This document shows, one piece after another, positions 1-8,080 of a stretch of DNA of 24,535 nt. The notes under the pieces were generated by a model that ran no database searches, was not told the DNA's origin, and worked only from the letters and a program-made list of their open reading frames with translations. Made by a program: the position numbers and the translations under genes. Each line of letters starts with the position of its first letter. Position 1 is the first letter of the stretch. Source of the DNA: an uncultured Eubacteriales bacterium (GTDB lineage Bacteria > Bacillota > Clostridia > Oscillospirales > Oscillospiraceae); assembly GCA_900549645.1 (NCBI GenBank), contig URPD01000026.1:1-24535 (forward strand), read 5' to 3'.

Positions 1-2031
1 AGATACATCAAGGGAATAGGCGAGAAAAAGGCGCAGGCGCTCAACAAGCTCGGCGTCTTTTCTCTCTATGACCTCATCTCATATTTCCCAAGAAAATACG
101 AGGACAGAAGCGTCTACAAGCCCATCGCGCTCACTGCGGACGGCGAGACTGTGTGCGTCTGCGCGCTCGTCGCGGACACGCCGCGCCTGACGCGGATACG
201 CCGCGGGCTTGACATTGTGAAGCTTCGCGCCGTGGACGAGAGCGGCGTGCTCGACGTCACGTTTTTCAACCAGAGCTACGCGAAGGACAATCTTCACCGC
301 GGCGATAGCTATATATTTTACGGCAAGATCGAAGCGCACGGCGCGCGCCGCGCCATGACGAACCCGATCTATGAGCGCGAGGACGGCGCGCACAGCGTCA
401 CCGGGCGCATCATCCCCATTTACCGCGTGAACGCCGGGCTTAACCAGCGCACAATGCTTCAGAGTGTGCGGCAGGGGCTTGACGAGTGCGGCGATCTTAT
501 TGAGGACGTCCTGCCGGATGTACTGCGCTGCCGCTGCAAGCTCGTTCAGGCGCGCTACGCGTATGAGAACATCCACTTCCCCTCGGATTTCGGAGCCTTG
601 GAGCTGGCGCGGCAGAGATTTATATTTGAAGAATTCTTCGTTCTGGTCTGCGCGCTCAACAAGATGCGCGGAGAGCGCGTCGAGCAGGGCGGCATAGTCA
701 TGGACGGCGCGGATGCGGAGGAGTTTTTCGCCTCTCTCCCCTTCCCGCCCACCGGCGCACAGCGGCGCGCTGTGGCGCAGGCGATCGACGACATGTGCTC
801 AGGCCGCGTTATGAACCGGCTCTTACAGGGCGACGTCGGCAGCGGCAAGACGCTCGTCGCCGCGGCGCTCATATGGTACGTGTGGAAATGCGGCTTCACC
901 AGCGCCTTCATGGCGCCGACGGAGATACTTGCAGAGCAGCATTTTATGACCCTCAGCTCGCTTTTCGCCCCGTTCGGGCTCCGCGTCGCGCGGCTTACCG
1001 GCGCGATGACCGCGAAGGAGAAGCGCGAGGTAAAGGCGGCGCTTGCCGCGGGGAGCGTCGACCTCATCGTCGGCACCCACGCGCTCTTCAGCACCGACGT
1101 TGAATACTCCCGCCTCGGCCTCGTCGTCACGGACGAGCAGCACCGCTTCGGCGTGGCACAGCGCTCGGCGCTCATCGGCAAGGGGCAGAAGCCGCATGTG
1201 CTCGTCATGTCCGCGACGCCGATACCGCGCACGCTCGCGCTCATCATCTACGGCGATCTGGACGTCTCCGTTCTCGACGAGCTGCCGCCCGGCCGCCAGA
1301 AGGTGGATACCTTCGCCGTCGGCGAATCGTACCGCGCGCGGCTCAACAATTTCATCCGCAGGCTCGTCGGCGAGGGGCGGCAGGTGTTCGTCGTGTGCCC
1401 GATGGTCGAGGAAAACGACGAGCTGCCCATCAAGCTCAAGTCCGCCGAGGAGCACGCGAAGGAACTGACCGCCGCGTTTCCCGATCTGCGCGTCGGCTGT
1501 GTGCACGGCAAGATGAAGGCGAAGGACAAGGACAGGGTCATGGCCGATTTTGCCGCGGGTAAACTGGATATTCTCGTGTCCACGACGGTCATCGAAGTCG
1601 GCGTGGACGTGCCGAACGCGGCGCTGATGATAGTGGAAAATGCCGAGCGCTTCGGCCTGAGCCAGCTGCACCAGCTCCGCGGCCGCGTCGGACGCGGACA
1701 GCACAAGAGCTACTGCGTGCTGGTCTCCGACGCCGACGGCGAAGAGGTCAAAAGCCGCCTCGGTATCATGGTGAAAACCAACGACGGCTTCAAGATATCT
1801 GAGGAGGATCTGCGTCTGCGCGGGCCGGGCGATTTCTTCGGCTCTCGGCAGCACGGCCTGCCGGAGATGCACGTTGCCGACCTCGGCGCGGATGTGAACG
1901 TTCTCAAGTCCGCGCAGGACGAGGCACAGCGGCTTTTGAAGGACGATCCCGCGCTGACGAAGCCCGAATACAGGGCACTGCGCGAGCGCATTGACCACCT
2001 GTTCTCCGCGAATTCCGACAGCTTCAATTAA
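1..2031 (+). CDS. recG: ATP-dependent DNA helicase RecG (5' end cut by window)
   Basis: RecG is a superfamily 2 helicase that remodels stalled replication forks and branched recombination intermediates. The frame is open from base 1 and encodes 676 residues. Full-length RecG is about 680, so only a few N-terminal residues are missing. The first visible residues (RYIKGIGEKKAQ, then YFPRKYEDR) match the conserved RecG N-terminus, followed by the OB-fold wedge region. Helicase motifs are all present: Walker A GDVGSGKT (visible residues 277-284), DEQH box (378-381), SAT near 403-405 and motif VI QLRGRVGRG (558-566). The first in-frame ATG, at 151, lies inside the conserved region and is not the start. 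The gene ends in TAA just before a strong terminator. I see no frameshift or missing motif. Confidence 0.97.
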   Translation, partial: RYIKGIGEKKAQALNKLGVFSLYDLISYFPRKYEDRSVYKPIALTADGETVCVCALVADTPRLTRIRRGLDIVKLRAVDESGVLDVTFFNQSYAKDNLHRGDSYIFYGKIEAHGARRAMTNPIYEREDGAHSVTGRIIPIYRVNAGLNQRTMLQSVRQGLDECGDLIEDVLPDVLRCRCKLVQARYAYENIHFPSDFGALELARQRFIFEEFFVLVCALNKMRGERVEQGGIVMDGADAEEFFASLPFPPTGAQRRAVAQAIDDMCSGRVMNRLLQGDVGSGKTLVAAALIWYVWKCGFTSAFMAPTEILAEQHFMTLSSLFAPFGLRVARLTGAMTAKEKREVKAALAAGSVDLIVGTHALFSTDVEYSRLGLVVTDEQHRFGVAQRSALIGKGQKPHVLVMSATPIPRTLALIIYGDLDVSVLDELPPGRQKVDTFAVGESYRARLNNFIRRLVGEGRQVFVVCPMVEENDELPIKLKSAEEHAKELTAAFPDLRVGCVHGKMKAKDKDRVMADFAAGKLDILVSTTVIEVGVDVPNAALMIVENAERFGLSQLHQLRGRVGRGQHKSYCVLVSDADGEEVKSRLGIMVKTNDGFKISEEDLRLRGPGDFFGSRQHGLPEMHVADLGADVNVLKSAQDEAQRLLKDDPALTKPEYRALRERIDHLFSANSDSFN

Positions 2032-2038
2032 AATCTTT

Positions 2039-2076
2039 CCTCCGCCGCGGTTTTATTACCGCGGCGGAGGATTTTT
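2039..2076 (+). terminator. Rho-independent terminator of recG
   Basis: A perfect 12-bp GC-rich stem (CCTCCGCCGCGG at 2039-2050, complement at 2059-2070) with an 8-base loop is followed by ATTTTTGT. It begins 8 bases after the recG stop codon. Confidence 0.92.
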
Positions 2077-2110
2077 GTCTATGTTTTGTAAAATCTTAAT
2101 ATTTCTTTTG

Positions 2111-2139
2111 TTGATTTTTGCGTAGGAACAAGGTATAGT
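2111..2139 (+). promoter_or_regulatory. Sigma-A-type promoter for the lipoprotein gene
   Basis: TTGATT at 2111-2116 and TATAGT at 2134-2139 are separated by 17 bases. The AT-rich stretch lies between the recG terminator and the next gene, whose ribosome binding site GGAGG is at 2177-2181, giving a leader of about 43 bases. Confidence 0.7.
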
Positions 2140-2188
2140 AACGTCAACCTAAGAATTATACTTTTTTATATAAATTGGAGGCAGACAA

Positions 2189-2725
2189 ATGAAGAAGCTT
2201 TTTTATCTTATAATAGCACTTATGCTGGTGCCCGCGCTTGTCGCCTGTGGCGCGACTGCGGCCGAACAGCCGTCCGAGCCGCCCGTCGAGGCAACCCAGT
2301 CCCCCGCCGTCGTGACGGATGAACCCGTTGTTGTCAACACCCCGGTGCCCGACACCGGAATAGTAGCGCTCGACGCCATACTCGACGAGATCAACAATGA
2401 CGCACAGCCCGGCTCCGCGGGTTCGAGCCTGAAGGCGGCGGTCATCGCGGCGGATATGCTCAACTGGGCGTCCGGCAACGAGATGAGCGACGATGAGGTT
2501 CGTCAGGCAACGATCGATTGGCTCAGCCCGAAGGGCAACGACGAACTGGTCGAGTTCTCGATGAAGCTCGACGGCGTGTACACCGCTTATCAGACCCTCA
2601 TCAGTGAGGATTCCGAGGGGCTTATGTCCGACGCGGGCCTTAACTACGCGGTCGGTCAGTGGGGTTACGAGCCGTACAGCTCGATAGAGACCATAGTCGA
2701 GGTCGTCGGCCTGCCTGAGTATTAA
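2189..2725 (+). CDS. Small lipoprotein of unknown function
   Basis: The 178-residue product starts with a lipoprotein signal peptide: MKK, a hydrophobic stretch (residues 4-19) and a lipobox LVAC with Cys20 as the lipidation site, so it is expected on the outer face of the membrane. Residues 22-53 form a Pro/Glu/Thr/Val-rich spacer, which would hold the globular part (about 54-178) away from the membrane. That part is acidic and mixed alpha/beta in character. I do not recognise a family and see no catalytic motif. The start is fixed by GGAGG at 2177-2181, seven bases upstream of ATG. The gene is monocistronic between its own promoter and a bidirectional terminator, and it converges with the polysaccharide operon. 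Confidence 0.85.
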   Translation: MKKLFYLIIALMLVPALVACGATAAEQPSEPPVEATQSPAVVTDEPVVVNTPVPDTGIVALDAILDEINNDAQPGSAGSSLKAAVIAADMLNWASGNEMSDDEVRQATIDWLSPKGNDELVEFSMKLDGVYTAYQTLISEDSEGLMSDAGLNYAVGQWGYEPYSSIETIVEVVGLPEY

Positions 2726-2737
2726 TAGTGCGTCAAT

Positions 2738-2770
2738 AAAAACCACCGATGCTGTGCATCGGTGGTTTTT
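2738..2770. terminator. Bidirectional terminator between convergent genes
   Basis: A perfect 12-bp stem (2741-2752 pairing with 2756-2767) with a TGT loop is flanked by A-runs on the left and T-runs on the right. It can therefore end both the lipoprotein transcript and the minus-strand polysaccharide operon, whose last stop codon is at 2772-2774. Confidence 0.9.
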
Positions 2771-2771
2771 A

Positions 2772-3713
2772 TTATTTCATTCTGGCTTTCGTTTTCAGTA
2801 TAAACTGCGAGACAGACTCAAGCCCGTGATAGTTCAGAAACATTATTACGCGGCGTTTCGTCGACTCACTGCGGAAGCTCTCGCTTTGCGTAAGCTTCGG
2901 CAGTTTTTTCTGCGCATATTCTCGCATCGTTTTTATAAGCTCGGTTCTGTCCGCGCTCTTCTCGCCCGCGGCCACGCGGTTTATCCCCGTAAGCAGGATG
3001 TGCGACAGGACAAGATACTCTATCTTGTTCTCCTTCCCGAGCTGCTGTGCGGTCTTCTCCAGATCGTCGATAACGGTTATGATGTCGAGATTTTTCTTTG
3101 ATGCGACGCTGTTCATTATGGAGCCTGCGCGGCAGTGGCAGCGGTAGAACGGCTCATGTATAACAGCTATGCGGTCTGTTTTAAACAGAAGCTTCGTCAC
3201 AAACGAGAGATCCTCATACCAAAGCCCGACCGGAAACTGCGCATCGCCGATCAGACTGCGGCGGAAGAGCTTATTGCAGGCTGAGCATGTTACCATCAGC
3301 GGGTCGGTAAAGTTCGTCACGTCATGGTAAACTACCGTTCCATCATCATAATAGTCCTCCATGTCGCAATAGGCGATGTCCGCGTTTTCGCGCTCGATGG
3401 CCTCAAGCATTTTTTCGTACATGGTCTCATCGACCCAGTCGTCGGAGTCCACAAAGCCGATAAATTCGCCCTTCGCAACAGTCATTCCAAGGTTGCGCGC
3501 ACTGGACAGGCCGCCGTTTTCCTTAATCATCGGGACTATCAGCCCCGGATAGCGGGCGGCATAGTCGTCAATAATGCGCTGGGAATTGTCCGGGGAACCG
3601 TCATTGACGACGATTATCTCATAATCCTCCACTGTCTGTCCCACCAGTGAGTCGAGACATTGGGCGAGATATTTTTCAACATTGTATACCGGAACTATTA
3701 TACTGAGCTTCAT
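2772..3713 (-). CDS. Family 2 glycosyltransferase
   Basis: This 313-residue GT-A enzyme would transfer a sugar from a nucleotide-sugar donor onto a lipid-linked or growing surface glycan at the cytoplasmic face of the membrane. Visible GT2 features are the N-terminal SIIVPVYNVEKYL, NDGS (residues 37-40) for nucleotide binding, the conserved NGGLSSARNLG block (66-76), the metal-binding DSDD (89-92), and WYED near 167, matching the catalytic ED region. It is the last gene of the four-gene operon. Its ATG overlaps the stop of the upstream polymerase gene (ATGA, 3710-3713), implying translational coupling. The acceptor and the sugar cannot be told from the sequence. Start and length are typical for the family. 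Confidence 0.9.
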   Translation of the reverse strand: MKLSIIVPVYNVEKYLAQCLDSLVGQTVEDYEIIVVNDGSPDNSQRIIDDYAARYPGLIVPMIKENGGLSSARNLGMTVAKGEFIGFVDSDDWVDETMYEKMLEAIERENADIAYCDMEDYYDDGTVVYHDVTNFTDPLMVTCSACNKLFRRSLIGDAQFPVGLWYEDLSFVTKLLFKTDRIAVIHEPFYRCHCRAGSIMNSVASKKNLDIITVIDDLEKTAQQLGKENKIEYLVLSHILLTGINRVAAGEKSADRTELIKTMREYAQKKLPKLTQSESFRSESTKRRVIMFLNYHGLESVSQFILKTKARMK

Positions 3714-5191
3714 ATTCCTTCCTCCAGCGACGCTTTCCGTTTTTTCCGGAAATCAGTTACGTTTATATAATACAGCATCGCCGCCGTCAGCGCAAGATAT
3801 ATCGACACGTTGGGTCGCCGGAGTATCGCGCCGGAAAACTGTGCGAGTCCAAGTTCAACGGCAAACATAACCGTCAGACCCATATTCCGAACGCTGACGG
3901 TTCCGCGTAAGTCGAGCATCGCATGACGGAGAATCATAATAAGAATAAACAGCAGGAAGCCCACGTAGGCGGCAAAGCCGACATAGCCGTAATAGTACAA
4001 TATTGCGTGCCAGTCGTTTTCAAGGTCGTAAGTGACCTCACCGGTGTTCATCTCCGAAAACTGAAAACCGAACAGCTTTGTAAGCGTGTCGCTGCCATCC
4101 CATACAATCTTCGCATATGTCCGCTTTATGTATCTGGCGTCCATAAGCGTTTTGACATCCTCCGTCGCTCCTGCGGCCGCTATCACACGGTCTACGCCGA
4201 AGCGGTCAATCACATCCGCAGGGACAAACTGACTATACATCCACTCAACATACGAGCGCGATGCTTTGTCACCGCTTTGCCCCGGCGCGTTTGTATTATT
4301 ACCATCCATGTCGGGGGCATTCGACCGGATAAACTCATCATGGTTTATATAGGCAACTGCAAGGCGGCTGTCCTCCACTACACGCGGCGTAACATCATAG
4401 GCACGGATACTCGCCGCGCAGAGGAGCACCAGAGCCGCCGCGACTATCATGTCACGCTTCAACTCTCCTCTGTCGCCCGCAAGAAAACGTATGACAAGCA
4501 TTATCATGCCGCATACACAGATTATAATAAAAGTAAGATAACAAGCCTTCGTACCGTTTGCAAGCAGCACCGCAAATACAGCCAACAGAACGCCCAGCGT
4601 TATAACAAGCTTTCTGCCTTTCAGCATATAGAAAGCAGAAAACATGGCAAGCACGGAAATAATAATACTCATCGCGCAGCGATTGCTGTCTATGACCCAG
4701 CCGGACAGGCCAACACCGTCCGCATACGTTGAATTTGCCGTTCCGGTGAGTACCGAGATGAGCAGTTTCACAAGCTCAATGGCTGCAGCCGTGAGCATTC
4801 CACGCTCGGCCTGCCGCAGTTTGCTGTCATCATCCATGCAGAAGATAAAGCAGATAGCAAGCACCGGCATCTGCGCGACACGTACCATATACGCCACGTC
4901 TGTTGCAAGCATATAGTTACCGACCCGCAGGCCGTTTATCACATGCATCACACATATGACGCCGACGGCGGCAAGCGCGAGAAATAACCTCATCCGCCTT
5001 TTCCCCTCGAGTTTTATCAGCAGCACTATCGGGAGAACCAGCATTATTATAAGCCGTATTGCTCCCGCCGCGGTACCGCGCTCGTTCTGCGTCCAGAAAG
5101 CGAGGGCGTCGAGCAGAGGCTGAAGCGCTATGAGAAGCGTCAGCCAGTTGTCATATAAAAACTTTTTAAATGACTTTTCGTTTACCCGCAT
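3710..5191 (-). CDS. O-antigen polymerase/ligase-like membrane protein (Wzy-like)
   Basis: This 493-residue polytopic membrane protein has about ten or more hydrophobic segments. One large hydrophilic loop (roughly residues 270-385) contains a DMDGNNTNAPGQSGDKASRSY segment. That layout is typical of the O-antigen ligase/Wzy polymerase superfamily, which joins glycan repeat units on the outer face of the membrane. Sequence conservation in this superfamily is low, so the call rests on topology and on neighbours: a flippase, a GT4 and a GT2 in the same operon. The start at 5191 is supported by a GGAGGAGAG ribosome binding site overlapping the end of the preceding gene, with only two bases between the genes. 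It could act as a ligase rather than a polymerase. Confidence 0.8.
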   Translation of the reverse strand: MRVNEKSFKKFLYDNWLTLLIALQPLLDALAFWTQNERGTAAGAIRLIIMLVLPIVLLIKLEGKRRMRLFLALAAVGVICVMHVINGLRVGNYMLATDVAYMVRVAQMPVLAICFIFCMDDDSKLRQAERGMLTAAAIELVKLLISVLTGTANSTYADGVGLSGWVIDSNRCAMSIIISVLAMFSAFYMLKGRKLVITLGVLLAVFAVLLANGTKACYLTFIIICVCGMIMLVIRFLAGDRGELKRDMIVAAALVLLCAASIRAYDVTPRVVEDSRLAVAYINHDEFIRSNAPDMDGNNTNAPGQSGDKASRSYVEWMYSQFVPADVIDRFGVDRVIAAAGATEDVKTLMDARYIKRTYAKIVWDGSDTLTKLFGFQFSEMNTGEVTYDLENDWHAILYYYGYVGFAAYVGFLLFILIMILRHAMLDLRGTVSVRNMGLTVMFAVELGLAQFSGAILRRPNVSIYLALTAAMLYYINVTDFRKKRKASLEEGI

Positions 5192-5193
5192 AT

Positions 5194-6330
5194 CTATCTC
5201 TCCTCCAGAAGGTCAAACCACTGCCGGGATATGTTTTCCTTGGAAAAGTCCCGCGCGCGGCGCTCTGCATTCGCACTCAGCTCCGCCATAAGCTCCGGAC
5301 TGTTGATGAGCGCGAGCAGCCGCTCCGCGAAAGCCGCCTCGTCACCGTCGGGCACAAGATAGCCGTTCACGCTGTCTGTTATCGTCGCTCCGGGGCCGAC
5401 GCGGACATCGAACGCGACGGGCGCCATGCCGCAGCTCATCGCTTCCACCAGCGCGAACGACAATCCCTCGCTCTTCGAGGTACTGGCATATATCGCCGCA
5501 GAGAGCATCTCCCGCTCCACCTCGTCCGCCGTGAGCATGCCCATAAGCTTCACACAGCCGGAAATGCCAAGCTTTTCTATCAGCGCTTCGAGCGCAGGGC
5601 GCTCCTCACCCTCGCCCGCGATGCGCAGACTCCAGTCCGGTGTCTTTTCATGCACTGCGGCGAAGATTCTGATAAGCCTGTCCATGCCCTTCACATCGAC
5701 CAACCTGCCGACTGCGAGGATTGTTTTCTCCCTCCGCTCCGGTATGGTCTCCGGATAGTGCTCAAGGAAATTGGGGATAGCGACTATTTTAGTGTGCTTA
5801 TTATCCCGCATAATCTCGCGCACCTCATCGGCAAGGCCGGGCGTGAGAAGAATAAACGCGTCAAGACCGCCGTAGTCGCGGCGGAAGCTGTCAAGCAGCT
5901 TTTTGTCAAAGCAGTGATCCTGATGGAGCTGGCCAAGCTTATATACGTCCGAGCGGCCATATTTTGACAGCAGGACGTTGTGCTCCGGTCTTGTGGTTAT
6001 TATCACGCCGTCGTCTATCGCAGATACCGCGTCTATGACGGCCTTCTTTTTATCGTGCAGAATGCGCGCCGCCTTCAAGCTCTCGCGCGCAAGGCCGAAA
6101 ACATCCTTTCTACGGGCGCAGTCACGCCATTCGTCTCTGTTCGGTATCTCGTCGAGAAGATAGCGGACGCGGACGCGTTCGTCTATCGGGAAGGCCGGGG
6201 CGTCCGGCATGTCATATACGGAGATTATCTCCACGTCGTATTTTTCTGCGAACATGCTCGCCATCTGGCAGACGGCTTTTTCTATACCGCCATAAGCAAG
6301 GTGCAGCGTAATTATACGCACAGTTTCCAT
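5194..6330 (-). CDS. Family 4 glycosyltransferase
   Basis: The 378-residue GT-B enzyme uses two Rossmann-like domains to transfer sugars with retention of configuration. The N-terminal acceptor domain carries the GGIEKAV loop (residues 14-20). The C-terminal donor domain has VGRLVDVKGMDRLI (208-220), IAGEGEE (237-243) and the EX7E signature E288-E296 within SEGLSFALVEAMSCG. It is expected to be cytoplasmic or membrane-associated and to extend the lipid-linked glycan. The ribosome binding site GGGAG lies 17 bases downstream of the flippase stop, so the gene is probably co-transcribed with it. Donor sugar and acceptor are not deducible. No truncation is seen. Confidence 0.92.
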   Translation of the reverse strand: METVRIITLHLAYGGIEKAVCQMASMFAEKYDVEIISVYDMPDAPAFPIDERVRVRYLLDEIPNRDEWRDCARRKDVFGLARESLKAARILHDKKKAVIDAVSAIDDGVIITTRPEHNVLLSKYGRSDVYKLGQLHQDHCFDKKLLDSFRRDYGGLDAFILLTPGLADEVREIMRDNKHTKIVAIPNFLEHYPETIPERREKTILAVGRLVDVKGMDRLIRIFAAVHEKTPDWSLRIAGEGEERPALEALIEKLGISGCVKLMGMLTADEVEREMLSAAIYASTSKSEGLSFALVEAMSCGMAPVAFDVRVGPGATITDSVNGYLVPDGDEAAFAERLLALINSPELMAELSANAERRARDFSKENISRQWFDLLEER

Positions 6331-6347
6331 GTCTTATCTCCCTGATT

Positions 6348-7814
6348 TTATTCTTTCTGCCTATTTCTGCCGCGGAATATGGTCGCGTTCAGCAACTCAT
6401 ACGCCAGCTTGTCCTTGGTGAGTATCATGTACGCGGCATACAGCGCGACGCATGCGATGATTATCGCCGCGATGTTCACCCAGTAGTTCAACCCCGCCGT
6501 GCGGATGAGCAGCGACAGCGGGATAAACAGCGCCGAAGCCAGCAGGTAGCCGCATATGCGCTTGGAAAACAGCCTGCAATTGACGCCGATCTTCTTCACG
6601 GCGTAGAAGTAGCAGGTCACGACGAACAGTATGACCGCGAGCGTCGTGGTGGCAAGCGAGGTAATGACGGTGAAGCAGCCCACCGCAACGAGGATGAAAT
6701 TCATCACAAGGTTCATCACGCCGAATACCGCGAGCAGCACAACCTGCTGCTTCTCGCGCGAATTGACGTACATCACAAGATTATTCAGCACCGACTGGAA
6801 CGACAGCGCGATGCGCGATATCGCCGCGACTATGAGCACCGGCCACACGTAGGTATACACGTCCTGCGTGTACAGCTGCATCACTTCCTGCGCCAGCACA
6901 ATGAAGCCGAAGTTTATAGGAATGACGAGCGCGAGGTATTTCTCCGTCGTGTCGTTCAGAACCCGCTCGTATTCGTCCCGCTTCCCTTCGCCGAGCAGCG
7001 CCGAGACGCGCGGGATGGCGACGTTTATGAGCGCCAGCGGCACTGCGGACACCATGCCGACGATGTTCGTCGGGATAAAATACTCCGTGACCGCGATATC
7101 GCTCACCAGCGGCGAAAGCATTATCTTATCCAGCTGGAAGTAGAAAACGTCCACATTCACTATAACGAGCGACACCACCAGTGGGAACAGGTGCTTTCTT
7201 ATCGTCAGGCCGCCGAAATCGAAGTGCACGTCGCGTCTGATTTTGATATAGCTGAGGATATTATTGACAAAGTTGGTCATGGAAATAACCACGGCGTACG
7301 GCACAACGTCGCTCGGCTTGCGCACGAACACGAAGATGGATATCAGATAGCCAAGCCGCACAAGTATGGTCTTGACCATTATGAACCGGTAGTTTTCCTT
7401 GGCCTCGTTTGCGAATTCGACATAGAAAATGTTCGCAAAGAGCTGGATGAGCATGACGAGATAGACATGTACCTCTATCTGCGAGCTGGAGCGCCAGAAG
7501 GTATACGCCACATACACCAGCATCGCCGCGCCGTTGGAGACGATACCGATGAGGAAAAGGCTCGTGAAGAGCTTGTTCGTTGCAACCGGGTCGTTCCTGA
7601 CGCGGCTTATCTCGCGCACGCCGTAGTTATATATGCCGAAGGAGGCCAGCGCGAGGAAAACGCTGTACTCGGTATAAACGCGGTTATATATGCCGTAAAG
7701 CTCCTCGTTCAGCAGGCCGGTGATATACGGCCCGACAAGCAGTGGAATAACGAGGTTGAAGCCATTCAGCAGAGCTTTGTATATGCCGTTGCGGGCAAGA
7801 GATTTTTCCTGCAT
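6348..7814 (-). CDS. Polysaccharide flippase (Wzx / oligosaccharide transporter family)
   Basis: This 488-residue protein has about 12-14 predicted membrane helices and the N-terminal pattern of the MATE/PST superfamily (KSLARNGIYKALLNGFNLVI, then PYITGLLNEELYGIYN). Such proteins flip lipid-linked oligosaccharide units across the cytoplasmic membrane. It is the first gene of the minus-strand operon, ahead of GT4, the polymerase-like gene and GT2. The order and compactness fit a Wzx/Wzy-dependent pathway. ATG at 7814 is preceded by AGGAAAGG. Its start codon lies at the edge of a duplicated promoter segment (7811-7917 resembles 7957-8073). The exported substrate is unknown. I see no phosphoglycosyltransferase to start the glycan in this window. 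Confidence 0.9.
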   Translation of the reverse strand: MQEKSLARNGIYKALLNGFNLVIPLLVGPYITGLLNEELYGIYNRVYTEYSVFLALASFGIYNYGVREISRVRNDPVATNKLFTSLFLIGIVSNGAAMLVYVAYTFWRSSSQIEVHVYLVMLIQLFANIFYVEFANEAKENYRFIMVKTILVRLGYLISIFVFVRKPSDVVPYAVVISMTNFVNNILSYIKIRRDVHFDFGGLTIRKHLFPLVVSLVIVNVDVFYFQLDKIMLSPLVSDIAVTEYFIPTNIVGMVSAVPLALINVAIPRVSALLGEGKRDEYERVLNDTTEKYLALVIPINFGFIVLAQEVMQLYTQDVYTYVWPVLIVAAISRIALSFQSVLNNLVMYVNSREKQQVVLLAVFGVMNLVMNFILVAVGCFTVITSLATTTLAVILFVVTCYFYAVKKIGVNCRLFSKRICGYLLASALFIPLSLLIRTAGLNYWVNIAAIIIACVALYAAYMILTKDKLAYELLNATIFRGRNRQKE

Positions 7815-7817
7815 AGC

Positions 7818-7846
7818 TTGCCTTTCCTGTCAAAACAAGATATAAT
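7818..7846 (+). promoter_or_regulatory. Plus-strand promoter in repeat copy A
   Basis: TTGCCT at 7818-7823 and TATAAT at 7841-7846 have a 17-base spacer. A transcript from here would start near 7853 and meet the hairpin plus T-run at 7944-7974 before reaching the sulfotransferase gene. Confidence 0.55.
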
Positions 7847-7865
7847 CAGTCACAGCTAATTTATT

Positions 7866-7894
7866 ATTTTACCAGTTTCTGATTATAAAGTAAA
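7866..7894 (-). promoter_or_regulatory. Candidate promoter of the polysaccharide operon
   Basis: Read on the minus strand, TTTACT (7894-7889) and TAAAAT (7871-7866) are 17 bases apart. Transcription would start about 45 bases upstream of the flippase ATG. The corresponding place in copy B has TTGCTT-16-TAAAAT (8038-8011), which could be a second, upstream start for the same operon. Confidence 0.5.
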
Positions 7895-7943
7895 GTCCTT
7901 ATTTTTTAATAATATTGGCAGCAGCATAAATAAGCTCTTGTCC

Positions 7944-7974
7944 CCGTGCAGCGCCCGCACGGCTTGCTTTTTTT
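7944..7974 (+). terminator. Terminator- or attenuator-like hairpin between repeat copies
   Basis: The 6-bp GC stem CCGTGC/GCACGG (7944-7949 and 7957-7962, loop AGCGCCC) is followed after five bases by seven T residues (7968-7974). It could end transcripts from the copy A promoter. The short stem and the gap before the T-run make it a moderate candidate. Confidence 0.45.
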
Positions 7975-8073
7975 GTCAGAATGGGATATAATTTGTCACA
8001 GCATGTTCGTATTTTACCACTTTTTGGTTGGAAAGCAAAGACTTTATTTTCTAATATTTTCTAATAACACTGG
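7957..8073. repeat. Diverged direct repeat, copy B (promoter-bearing)
   Basis: This is the second copy of the segment at 7811-7917. It ends in the CTGG that begins the sulfotransferase ribosome binding site. It contains promoter-like elements on both strands at positions equivalent to those of copy A. Confidence 0.8.
7964..7992 (+). promoter_or_regulatory. Promoter of the sulfotransferase gene (repeat copy B)
   Basis: TTGCTT at 7964-7969 and TATAAT at 7987-7992 have a 17-base spacer. The predicted leader is about 80 bases to ATG at 8081. The -35 hexamer overlaps the T-run of the upstream hairpin. Confidence 0.65.
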
Positions 8074-8080
8074 AGGACAC

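Larger units (their letters stand above)
7811..7917. repeat. Diverged direct repeat, copy A (promoter-bearing)
   Basis: This segment aligns colinearly with 7957-8073, with about 77 percent identity by hand alignment over 88 columns. Most differences are transitions. Landmarks shared in the same order are GCTTGC, TGTCA, GATATAAT, GTCACAG, TATTTTACCA and AAAG-AAAG. Copy A starts at the first codon of the flippase gene and covers its leader and promoter. Copy B carries about ten extra bases near its right end. Confidence 0.8.

Noticed and set aside
823..1998. A 391-codon minus-strand frame inside recG
   Set aside because: It is a shadow of the recG coding frame in GC-rich DNA.
3923..4732. A 269-codon plus-strand frame inside the polymerase-like gene
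   Set aside because: It is antisense to a gene with clear membrane segments and operon context, and it has no ribosome binding site.
7946..8080. Upstream extension of the sulfotransferase frame to a GTG at 7946
   Set aside because: The extension would cover the predicted promoter and repeat copy B. GGAGG just before ATG at 8081 and the start of family-like sequence favour 8081.
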